Source: Entophlyctis helioformis
Lineage: Eukaryota > Chytridiomycota > Chytridiomycetes > Chytridiales > Chytriomycetaceae
DNA: 64,000 nt
Direction of reading: 5' to 3'
Assembly: GCA_025526915.1 (NCBI GenBank)
Contig: JAHLKH010000065.1
Span: forward strand, 62,001-126,000
The notes beneath the pieces are model-generated. The model saw only the letters and a list, made by a program, of their open reading frames with translations, was not told where the DNA came from and did no database searches. Each line of letters starts with the position of its first letter. The stretch's first letter is position 1. Made by a program: the position numbers and the translations under genes. Positions 32,941 through 43,500 of the stretch are shown in pieces.

Positions 32941-35639
32941 CAGCGACCAACACCCGCAGCTCCATTCGCAGTCCATGCCATCGTTTGACCACCAGCACCA
33001 GCACCAGCAGCATCCATTCGCCGCTACGTTTGCCAGCTCTGCACACGGCCAGCACCATGCCATGCCGGTGGCTGTTGGTGCTGCAGCATCCGTGTTCGCA
33101 AACAGCTCCTACACGTACTCTCCGTCGTCGCAGTCTGATCAGGCCGCCGGCCGTCTGCATCCCGCCGCTGCCGCATCCATGTCTGGCACCATGTCCGGCT
33201 CCGAGTCTGTGCCGTCGCCAAGCTCGGATTCTGCCGCCGCTACAGCCACCGCGCCGGGGCTTCTCACGGGCATGGATGTTGGATACCAACACACAGCACC
33301 TGGTCACTCGACAATGGCCACAATGGCATCTGGGCTGGCGTACACGAATGCAGATGCGATGCTCGCCATGACGACCAGTCTTGATCTCGACCAGACCCAG
33401 CGTCGCGACCTCTACCAGCAACAGCAACAGCAACAGCAACAGCCACTGCCAGTCTCGCTCGAGCAAACGGACACGCGGCTACAGGGACGGGCTTGCGATC
33501 ACTGCAACAAACTCAAGGTCAAGTGCTCCCAAACGATCCCTTGCGGAAGATGCATGCGCACCGGGTACAAATGCACGTACGACCGACCCATCCAGGCCCG
33601 TGGCCCGCCAAAGGTACTATGCCCGCATTTCATGTCAAGCTGCGAATGTGCCATTGACACATACCTGGCGCAACGCTCGCCCTGTTGATTCCGGCAGGGG
33701 TATGTTCGGTCCCTCGAACGCCGTCCAAACGACAGCGGCGACGAGCACAGTGTTGGATCCAGCACATACCAACCGGCCTCGGTCGCCGGCACCAAACGCG
33801 TTCGTGTCAAGAACAACACAGACAAGAGCATCTCCAGCAAAAGCAATGGTAGCAGCCAAAACCACGTCACCAGCAGCTACAGTTCCGATTCACCCTTCAG
33901 CCTCGGCAACTACCAACAACAGGATCTGCACCAGCAACTTCTGTCGCAACAGCAACAGCAGCAACAGCAGCAGCAGAGTATGTTCCAGCCGTCAATGGTT
34001 CCACAAGATGCACACTTTGATCAAGCGCTGAAACGCGAAGAGTTGTATTCGTCGAGCTGGACGCCGTCGCAGAGTTCAAACTGTCTCCAGCAACAAGCCA
34101 CATTGGATTGCTGCACAATCCAAGCCCATCGCCATCCATAGCCGTGACAACGATCCAGCTGTCGTCCTCCTCGCCTACTCTGGCTCTCACGATACCGCCA
34201 TCGCTCTTTTCGGCCAGCCAGATGCTGCCGTTCCCGACTAGACTGCCACACTTTTTAAGCAGTGACACGAGTGCCAATACCTACAATGCCGGCAATGGCA
34301 GCAGCGGCAGCAGCAGCAGTGGTGATAGTGGCATAGGCATTGGATCTTCTATCGATTTTGCCGAACGCCATTCACGCCAGCAGCGTCCTCATATCCACCG
34401 CGAGCTGCTCCAGACCCTCTTTGAGAAGCTCGCGTATCGATGGCCGCTCGTTCCACCTGCAGAGTTCCTTGCCGAAATTGACAGCAAGCCGCCGTTTGTG
34501 ATCCATGCGCTGCATGCCGTGGCGTGCACGTATCTGGACAAGGACGGCATCTATGGGCGCCACAAACATCACTACACGCTCGCCAAGGAGCACCTTGGTG
34601 ACCTTCTCGCTCACCCGTCCACGGACAACCTGTACGGCGTCATCACCATGTTTGTGTATGCTGCGACGCACGCTTTGCCAGACATTGTGCTGCTTCTTGG
34701 CATTGCTGCGCGGATGGTGCACATGCTGGGCATGCATGTCGAGGATCCCGAGGAAGTCAATCTTCCTTCCAGGTCGACACAGCACGAGAGTCGGCGACGG
34801 ATGTTTTGGTGGATCTATGATGTCGATGTAAGCTTGACTGCGTCTGCTGGCCTGCGCACACGGCGACTGACACGCGGCCGTTCATGCAGGCTCTTACGTC
34901 TATTGTCACGGAGCTGCCGTGCAGCATCAATGACGACGATGTGCTTGTGGGCGTGGCCTCAACCATCCTGTATCGCGACCAGTTCAGAATAGGCCCGGCC
35001 GTGACAAGCCATGTTGATCCTTTTGAGCAGTGCGACTATGGCTCTATCCTCACGCGGCTTCTCAACCGCATCGTGCGCTTCACGCGGCAAAACTCACTCA
35101 ACGCATCCACGCGCGAGACTCAGCGGTGGCTACTCGACCGCTCTCTGACGGCGTGTCTGTCAAGCTATCCGTCGTCGATTGCGCGCATGCCAGACAACAG
35201 CCGCACAGTCATGGGCACGCCGGCGCTGGAAGCCATCTTTGTCGAGCTCAAGGCCGCATTCCTACGCATTCTGCTGCACGAGCAGGTTCTTCCCGAGAAC
35301 CTGATCCAGTCTCCGCTGTCGGCACTCGAGAACCCATCTGTGCTGGCCTGTCGCGACGCCGCCATGGACATACAGGCCATCCTCGAGTACGTGCACGCCA
35401 TTGACCCGACGCTGTCGTCGTACCTGCCGCACACGGGCCGCATGATCGCGCACTCGTGTGCTGTCTTGATTGCGTTTGCGCGGTCGCCCGTGTACATTGA
35501 GCCGCCCGAGACGCTGCTGGCCAAGATCCAGCTGCAGTTGATGTGCGTCAAGGCCATTTCCGACCGCTGGATGTATGCCAAGGCAGATCTGGAGCGTCTG
35601 CAGCGCGCACTCACGGGCGGATCACGGCTCACTGGATAG
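32714..35639 (+). CDS. ZnTF9: Zn2Cys6 factor with unsplit finger, one-base frameshift
   Basis: Exons: 32714-33613, 33698-34827, 34890-35639. The introns are 84 and 62 bp. Exon 1 is Ser/Gln/His-rich with a long poly-Gln, and contains the whole finger, C-x2-C-x6-C-x5-C-x2-C-x6-C (CDHCNKLKVKC onward). The intron instead falls after ARGPPK, before GYVRSLE. Exon 2 changes frame near 34107, between QQQATLD and LLHNPSPSPS, and needs one added base; without it the frame stops at 34141. The repaired product is about 926 aa. The MHR has ELLQTLFEKLAYRWPLVP, LLLGIAARMVHMLGMHVED and RRRMFWWIYDVD. A second in-frame ATG lies at 32663. This is the array member least like the others in gene structure. Confidence 0.86.
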
Positions 35640-35806
35640 ATCTCTCCCCCCCTCCCCTCCATAGATCGCTGCAATAGATGTACTGTTCTCTTGCTCTTGC
35701 TGCCTGGTCATCGCTGCCTGGTCATCTCCGCCTGGATCCGGCAGCCATCAGATTCCATCAGGGAGATGTTCCGCCAGTTATCAAACGTTCCACCCACGTC
35801 GACAAC

Positions 35807-38800
35807 ATGGACGGCACCGGCGGTGGCGGCAGCAGCACTCGGCCCTTGGGGCAGCAGCCGCAGCAGCAGCTGGAGCACGACGACTTGGACGACACCGACA
35901 GCAGAAGCACACAGCAGCAGCAGCAAAAAGACCAGCCCCGAGCGCACGTTGCCTGCGACAACTGCTTCAAGAAGGCTCGTTGTTGCACATCGCTGCCCAT
36001 CTATCTGCCCGTCTGCCGCCTGCGTCCATCCATGCATGGCGCTGACTAACACCAGCTGCTCTGCTCTGCTCTACTCTGCGCTGCGCTGCTTGGCAACGGT
36101 TGGAACTGCACCGCTCGGCATGGCTCGGCTTGGCTTCACTCGGCACGGCTGCCTGCATGTGCCGCTGTTGCACCATGCAGCGATGCAAGTGCGACCGGTC
36201 GCTGCCCATTTGCTCCAGATGCAGCACGCTCGGAAAGCCCTGCTCGTACGAGCGAGACGTCATCCGAAAGGGCCCCAAGAAGGACTACGCCGCCTTCCTG
36301 TCGCAGCGGCTGGCCGATCTGCTGGCGTACATCAGCACCCAAGAGCAAGGCCATGGACTGCACGAGGCTGGATCCGTCGCGCCTGCACCCGCCGACCCGG
36401 CCCAGGACCCGGCAACAGCGTCTCTCAGCGCAGAGGAGCTGGCCACGACCTGGAAGAGCCCGTACCACGTCGACCTTATCCGTGTCTTTTTCGAGCGCCA
36501 CAGCGTCCATGCTGTGTCGGCCGCACCCAAGGCGGGATCGGGAGCAGCATCGGCATTGCCGTTCATGGGCCCGCTGAGTCCTGCCGAGATTGTGTTTGCC
36601 CGGCCCTCCAGCCCGTGCGACTCGCTGCTCTTTCGGCTGTTCATGTCCACGGTCCAGCAGCGAAGCGACATCCTCTTAAACAGCATCTATGCATACGCGT
36701 GCATCCTGGCGCACCGTGACGGGTCGGGATACATGCGTGGCCAGACGTTCTATCTGACGGCCAAGCGGCATCTGGATGACGAGCTGAACACCCAGCCCAC
36801 AATGGACACGCTGTGTGCCATCATGCTTCTTGCACTATACCAAAGGGGTGGGTTCAAACCGTGCCTCGTATGGACTGCCGCTTCTCTGAGCGTGTGCTGA
36901 CGCCAGAACCGTCCAACAGCTGAAGATAAGCCATCAAGCGGGCTGCTTGTTGGCTTGGCAGTGCGTATGGCCCAGTCGCTGGGAATGCACACGGAGCCGC
37001 AGGACTGGATCGATCGGCCTTCGCAGACCATCTTGCATGAGCAACGTCGGCGCGTCTGGTGGATGCTGTACCAGCTGGACCGTCTGTCAACCACATCGCT
37101 TACGCTTCCGTTCATCATCGACGAGGGAAACACGCGCGTCGGATACCCGTGCATGGGTCTGCTCAGCACAGAAGCAATCGCCTGCACAAACCAGCTGCCA
37201 GAGATCATCTGCCTCGGAGTCGAGCCAAGCCCGCTCGGCGACGGCTCGTTTCTTCAGCAGACGCTCGTTCCATTGCCGCATAGCTCTCGCACAAACACCG
37301 TGTACATGCACTACATCAAGCTCGTATCCATCCTCGGAAAGATCACTGATGCTGCTCGCCGTGCAGACGACGAAGACCCCTCTGAGCTGCAGATGATCCA
37401 CTCTCTTATCGATCTGTCTCTCCAGAGCTGGCTAAGCGCGTTACCGCCATTCATGCGCACCATTCCCTCGTCCTACACGCTCGACCACTTTGTCGAAAAC
37501 GCACCCCACTGCGAGGTCGCCTTTGTGCAACTGCTCTTTCACTTTTCCAAACTCAGGCTCAAGGCGCAGAACCTGACGTCGGCGTTGGATAACTTGTCGG
37601 TCGTGCTTTCAGCTGGAGAGCCTCTTGATCTTGCGCCTCCAGAAAACGTACCGTACCCAAGCAATCCGCAGCAGCAAAGTCAGCACGCACTGGACTTTCC
37701 CGCACCGTCATCGCTGCCGTACCAGTCTTTTGAGGCGTCTGCGATGCATCACCAGCGGAACCAACAAGACTCGGCCAGCAGAACATCTGCACAAGCCCGC
37801 GCGAACGGCCTTACTCTAAGCACATGTCTGCACTCGATCAAGCTCATGTCGGACATTCTGCGCCGCCTCGACCCCAGCCATCTGCCCAGCATGAACCCGT
37901 TCCTGGCAGACTGCGTCTTTTACACCGGCGAGCTCATTGGCTGGCTCTTGAACCACAAAGTCGTGGTGCAGATGTTCGACCTATCGCTCATACGGCACGA
38001 CACAGTCCTGTACATTAATGTGCTTGAGCAGCTGGCGCCATACAGCTCACATGCCAGACAATATTTCCGCGATCTCTCAGCCAAGGCGCAGTTCAACATG
38101 GTTCGACACTCACCCATCAACGTGGTTACACCTCTAATTCATCGAATGCCGGCATTGCAAAGTCCCGGAGCTGGCTTCCACGGACCCCAACTGCCTTTTT
38201 CGTTACAGTCCATCAGCACCAGCAGCAACAGCACCAGCAACAGCACCAGCAGCACCAGCAATGGAAACACTCATGTGCACCGCCCGAACCAGCACCCATC
38301 AGACGCAAATACTATGCGTACCCCATCATCTGCCACCTCGGAGAGCCGCCTGCCCACACTATCCCACATGCTCGAAAGCATCTTGTCAACAGACTCTGCT
38401 GCAGTCGGCGCACATCATCAGCAACTTGCGTCTGGCGAGTCAACTTCTTTTTCGTCAAGTGTCGCCGCGTCCACTCAGCCGCCAAGCCGTCAACTGCCGG
38501 CCCCGCTGCCTTCCACATCTCTTCTATCCATGATGCCAAACGAGTTCGCACAAAACGGACCGCCTCTGACGGATCCATGGAATGCCTTTGGACCCGTATC
38601 CGCGTCGTCCATCCGAATCGACTCCCTGAGCTCGTATCCCAACAACTCGGCTGGCTTCTCTAATGACGGCGTTGGCAGCAACATGGCCATCCCATCCGCT
38701 AGGCAGCATAATGGATCCATGAACATGCCGTTCCAGTCGGCAGAGTCTTTTTCAAGTCACGGATACATTCCAAGCGCCGGCGGACAGGGCCTGTCATTCT

Positions 38801-38997
38801 CTGGCCCCCCACCCAATGCAACGTCCTATGCTTCGTATCAGTCGGCATCCAACGGTCTTGCTGCATCAAGTCTCACGCCGCAGCCATCGTTTGATCCAAG
38901 TGCGAGTGGCGTGTCTGTGCCTGCCATGGCTTTGCAACACCCTGACTTTTTAAGCCAGCTGAACGATGACCCGGACGACTTTTTCCGCGAGGATTGA
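35807..38997 (+). CDS. ZnTF10: Zn2Cys6 transcription factor, GC-AG finger intron
   Basis: Putative regulator of 970 aa. Exons: 35807-35974 (56 codons, Gly then Gln-rich, ends CDNCFKK), 36181-36847, 36920-38997. Total 2913 nt, in frame. The first intron appears to start with GC (AAG then GCTCGT) and ends CATGCAG; the second is GT-AG, 72 bp, phase 1. The spliced finger reads RCKC at the junction: C-x2-C-x6-C-x6-C-x2-C-x6-C, with an extra Cys inside the basic segment. The linker is RKGPKKDYAAFL. The MHR has HVDLIRVFFERHS, LLVGLAVRMAQSLGMHTEP and RRRVWWMLYQLDR. The C-terminal 300 residues are Ser/Pro/Asn-rich, ending in acidic DDPDDFFRED, a plausible activation tail. It is the array member nearest the NRPS. 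Confidence 0.88.
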
Positions 38998-39120
38998 CCC
39001 AATATGATAGACAACATGCCGTTTTGTGCCAAAGTTCATTCCAAGAAGATTCCCAGTCCCCAAGACACTAGATGCCATACCCTTTCGAGCTTTAGGCCGT
39101 GCGTAGATCCCTCAGTTATG

Positions 39121-39594
39121 TCATCCCCCTGGTCCGACACGTCCACGGTGATGTATCCATAAAGTACGCTGGAACACACCATGGGCAGCCTGAAGAAATG
39201 CGCACATTCGCGAGGCGAGTGGACGCACGTCTCCAGGTGCATTGACTTGTTGCTGGTCACCACAGAGCCAAGACTCTGTGATGTCCGCAACACCGGATAG
39301 AACTCCTCCGCCGAGGAGCGTTATGTACACTTGGTCGATTCTTGTAGATACTCGGATGGTCCTAAACGTAGCCAGAAGATCGTCGTCGTAGCCGAGCGCG
39401 GTGAGAGCGGCGGGATCGTTGGATTCGGGGAGTTTGTGTTCGATGGCTTCCGAGATCTGGGCAATGAATGGGGCGAGATTGGCGTCGTCGCGTTGGATGG
39501 CGAGGCCGGTGCACAAGGGCGTTCTGGGCAAAACGAAGAGACTCTGGCGAGAGTGGCAATAAGAAAAGGCGATGCCGAGAGAGGCAAAATGTGA
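39121..39594 (-). CDS. Hypothetical reading frame or gene remnant next to tRNA
   Basis: A minus-strand frame stays open for about 155 codons and has non-repetitive, protein-like composition (for example LAPFIAQISEAIEHKL and GYDDDLLATFRTIRV). It has no ATG, and begins directly after the tRNA 3' end. I recognise no domain. It could be the last exon of a gene whose 5' part is missing, a remnant interrupted by the tRNA, or chance. It is the only candidate gene in the 600 bp between ZnTF10 and the tRNA. Confidence 0.25.
   Translation of the reverse strand, partial: SHFASLGIAFSYCHSRQSLFVLPRTPLCTGLAIQRDDANLAPFIAQISEAIEHKLPESNDPAALTALGYDDDLLATFRTIRVSTRIDQVYITLLGGGVLSGVADITESWLCGDQQQVNAPGDVRPLASRMCAFLQAAHGVFQRTLWIHHRGRVGPGG
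39586..39589 (-). terminator. Pol III T-run terminator of tRNA-Arg
   Basis: A TTTT on the minus strand, 8 bases after the tRNA 3' end, the usual RNA polymerase III stop. Confidence 0.6.
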
Positions 39595-39597
39595 GAT

Positions 39598-39670
39598 CGA
39601 GCTTACCAGGGGTCGAACCTGGAACCTCCTGATTCGTAGTCAGACGCGCTATCCATTGCGCCATAAGCCC
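39598..39670 (-). tRNA. tRNA-Arg(ACG)
   Basis: 73 nt, no intron. The acceptor stem GGGCTTA pairs with TAAGCTC (one G-T pair). The D stem is GCGC/GCGC, the anticodon stem TCTGA/TCAGG with loop CTACGAA (anticodon ACG), and the T stem CCAGG/CCTGG with loop TTCGACC. The internal A box (TGGCGCAATGG-like) and B box (GGTTCGACC) are present. It separates the transcription-factor array from the NRPS gene. Confidence 0.93.
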
Positions 39671-39842
39671 GCTTTCACATCCTCAGATGTGCCCTGTGCA
39701 TACAACAATATTTGCACGTCAACAGCATCAACAAAACAACCATTTGCAGAGTATTTCATCGCATCTTGGCACATTTGGCTGATGGTTGTTGACCAATATC
39801 GTTGCACTTTTGGTTCATTCGTGTGCATATATCAGCAGACTT

Positions 39843-40567
39843 TCAAGGCTTGCGGATGGCTGGTGAGACAGCCTTCACAGATTGGTCGGCGGCAAGGCCC
39901 ATCATGGTTCGGATAGCAGCGGCAAAGGCGTTCACAAACTCGCCGTCGCGTGGAATGTCGTGGCCAGCGTTGTGTTCAAGCACCATGCGCATGTCGGCTC
40001 GGTACGAGCTGCGCAGTCCGGTTCGGAACACTTGAGCTTCGTTGGTGCCATATGCGTGGATGGACGGGATGCCAACAGTGTAGCGGAGGGCAGACAAGAG
40101 CGACGACTTGATGGAGGCTGGACCAGAGAGAAGAGCACTGAACTTCCATGTGCGCAGGATCTTGCCTTTCTGTGCAAGCTGGTCAAGCATCTCGACGACC
40201 ATGGCGCCTTGCGAGAAGCCCAGCAGACCGTCAATGGGACCAAGAGACGCGAGCTTGGCAGTGAAGTATTTGGACACAAGCTTCGTGTCTGACTTTGTGA
40301 TGAACAGAGACTGCGGGAACCACTCGAACCACTCCATATCGGGATAGATCTCACTCATGGCTGTGGGGATGACAGAAGGATGTCAGTTGTGGGATAGAAG
40401 CATGCGTGATCAGACTCAGGAGACTTACGTGACGAAGACGTCTTGAAGGGTGCTTGGATGAACACAAACTCGATGTTGTCGCCAAAGTGTGCCTTAAGAC
40501 CAGACAGCTGGAACTCCATGTGGACTGGGTTGGATGCCTGGCCGTGGAGACAGGCGATGCGGATGAC
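39843..40567 (-). other. C-terminal FSH1/LovG-type serine hydrolase release domain
   Basis: About 218 residues from VIRIACLHGQASN to the stop, interrupted by an intron at 40361-40428 (GTAAGT to CACAG). It shows the family's N-terminal LHG-x3-N loop, EFVFIQAP, the nucleophile elbow GFSQGA and the C-terminal HNAGHDIP with the catalytic His. The usual acid position (G-x-x-D-x-x-V) reads GTNEAQV, so the Asp is replaced by Asn followed by Glu. Free-standing FSH1-family enzymes such as LovG release polyketides; here the fold is fused in the position of the terminal thioesterase, so a peptide-release role is inferred. Confidence 0.85.
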
Positions 40568-43500
40568 CTTTGCGTGGCCGTTCACATCCTTGATGGAACT
40601 CTTTCGTGCGGCTGGAAGAACGGCCCTGGTGAGCAGTCCAAGTGTCGGATGCTTGAAGACGGTCTGCAGGGACAGAGCCGGGCAGTCAAAGGCGGACTGG
40701 ATCTTGCGGACGAGAATGATCGCGTTCATGGAGTCGCCACCGAGTGCAAAGAACGACGTGTTGCGGCCGATCGACTCGACTGGCACACCAAGCACATCGG
40801 CCCACACGGCTGCCATGCGCATCTCGGCATCGCTCGACAGGCTCTCGACAGCAATCACAGCGTCCATGGCGGCGAGTGCCTTCTTGTCCGTCTTGCCGTT
40901 GGCGTTGGTCGGCATGGCGTCCAGTCCCACAAACACTGCCGGCACCATGTACGCTGGCAGGTGCTCTGACACCACATCGCGCAGCTCGTCGGCGTCAATG
41001 TCGGCTGGTGTCACAAAGCCAACCAGGTGTGTCTTGTCCTTGACAATCGCTGCCGCCGCCGTCACACGCGGATGCTTCATCAGTGCGGCTGCAACCTCGT
41101 CCAGCTCAATGCGGTATCCCTTGAGCTTGACCTGGTCGTCGCGGCGTCCAATGATCTCGAAGCGGCCGTCGGGAAGCATGCGCCCGAGATCGCCCGTCTT
41201 GAACATGCGGCTGCCACACTTGGCTGCAAACTCGCCGCTCGCAAACGGATCGGCCAGGAACTTGTCGGCCGTCATCTCGGGAAGGTTGATGTAACCAGGC
41301 GACACACCAATGCCACCAATGAACATCTCGCCCATCACGCCAGCAGGCACGCGGCGCATCTTCTCGTCGAGGATGTAGCACGAGGCGTTGTCGATGGCAA
41401 CTCCAACCGTCACAGCATCAACAGATGCCATGGTTGACGAATGTGAGATGATAGAGATCTCAGAAGGACCGTATGCGTTGTTGAACATGACCTTGGACGC
41501 CCACAGATCCTTGAGCTCCTTAGGACACGCCTCGCCACAAACAGTCACAAACCTGAGACCAGGGAAGTTGGACGGGCCGCCAAGCTGCGATAGACCGGTT
41601 GGTGTGATCACGATCGCATCAACAGATGAGAGCGTCTTGAACGCATCCTCCTCCCGAAGAACCAACGTGCATCCATTATTGAGAGCGGACCATGTCTCCC
41701 ACTGGCAGGCGTCGAATCCGACTGCCATGAACTGCGCCATTCGCATGCCAGGTGTGCATCCGAATCGCTGATTGCAGTTGCTGACGATGTTGATGGCACC
41801 AGCGTGCGGCACTGGGACGCCCTTGGGGTTGCCCGTCGAGCCTGATGTGTACACGATCATGAACACATCCGATCGAGATGCGGCGTGCTGCTTGTCCGCC
41901 GATGCCTGGAATGCGACAACGTCCTTGGTTGATGCGGCTGTCTGGAGAGCATCGGCCGACACCATCACCACTCGACGGTGGATGGCAGCTGCAGCTGGTC
42001 GATACGCTCGCGCTCAGACTCGGTCGACAGCACAACCGTCACGCCGGCATCCGGCGAGAATGAACCGGATGCGCTCGGCTGGGAACTTGGAGTCGAGCGG
42101 CACAATCGTCGCGCCGGTCTTGAGCACAGCGAGCAGTGCAAGCGGGAACTCGAGGCATCGCTGCATGATCACTGCGACGCGCGAGCCAACGCCAATGCCG
42201 CCAAGTGCGACGATCTGGTTGGCAAGCAGAGTGCCGCACTTGTCCATCACGCCATACGTGATCGACTCGTCGCCGTACTCGACGGCCGTCCAGTCGGGAT
42301 GCTCTGCAGCGCGTGCCTCGAAGCCGTGGTGCACTGCCTCGTATGGCAGTTCCACAAGCGGTCCGAAGCTGTGTGCATCGAGCAGCTGCATCTGAGCAGG
42401 CGACAGATCCCACAGCGACTCGATCGACGACTTGGATGCGACTGCAGATGCAAGCTGGCCGACGTGAAGTCAAACTCGGCCAGGATCGACAACGCCTGCG
42501 TGTGTGACAGCTGTGCAAAGTCGTACAGTGCCGTCAGGCTGATGCCAGTTGCACTCGGGAACATGATCAGCTCGAATGTGTACGCCAATGAACGCGACGA
42601 TTCTTGGGGTGCAGCATGGCTGAACGGCGGCTGGGCAGCAGCATCGCCAGACAGACGGTCGTCTTCTGGCAGGTTCTCAAACACAAACAGTGTCTGGAAC
42701 AGCTTGGCGTCCGATCCGAGGCCGCTCCACTTGTGCACGTCGATCAGACCCGTGTGCGAGTGTGGCAGCATCTGTCCGTGGTCCGACTGCACGGCACGCA
42801 GGACATCGGATGCATCAGTGCCATCCGACTCGATGCGCACTCGGCACGGCACGGTGTTGATCATGGCTCCAACAATGCTGCAGTCAGGGATGCATGTGCG
42901 AGTGTCAGTCATCAGCCATGCACACACATCCCACAAGCAGCAACAACAGCATGCGACTCACCGGTCGGCACCAGCAACGGGGATCTCACGGCCAGACAGC
43001 ACCTGGCCAAACACGACATCGCTGGATCGCGTGTACTTGCGCAGCGTCATGGCCCATGCCGCCTTGAGGAACACGGCGACCGTGACGCCTGCCGCCTTGC
43101 ACGCCGCCTGCATCTGTGCCATCGGCAGGCTGCACTCGAGCGACAGCGGCTTGTCCTCGGAGGCGTCCTCAGAGTCCCACTTGCCAAGCGACAGTGGCTC
43201 GGCTGGTGCAACACCGGCAAGGTACTCGCGCCAGAACGACTCGGTGGCGGCTGCATCCTGTGCGGCGATGTAGTCCACCACAGACCGGAATGCGGGTCGC
43301 TCCTCGAGTGCGTGGCCGCCATATGCTGCAAGCAGGTCTCCCACGATCATCGGCAGGGACCAGCCATCGTACAGCGTGTGGTGGATCGTGAGCACAACAA
43401 CAGGATGCGAGTCGTCCGTGTGGGTCAGCAGCGACAGGCGGATCCAGTGCTTGTCGCCGACGGAAAAGCCACGAGCCTTGTCTTGGACCAGGAACGCGGC

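Noticed and set aside
12757..34107. Programmed -1 frameshifting in ZnTF3, ZnTF5 and ZnTF9
   Set aside because: No slippery heptamer (X XXY YYZ) or obvious downstream structure at any of the three sites; a missing base is simpler.
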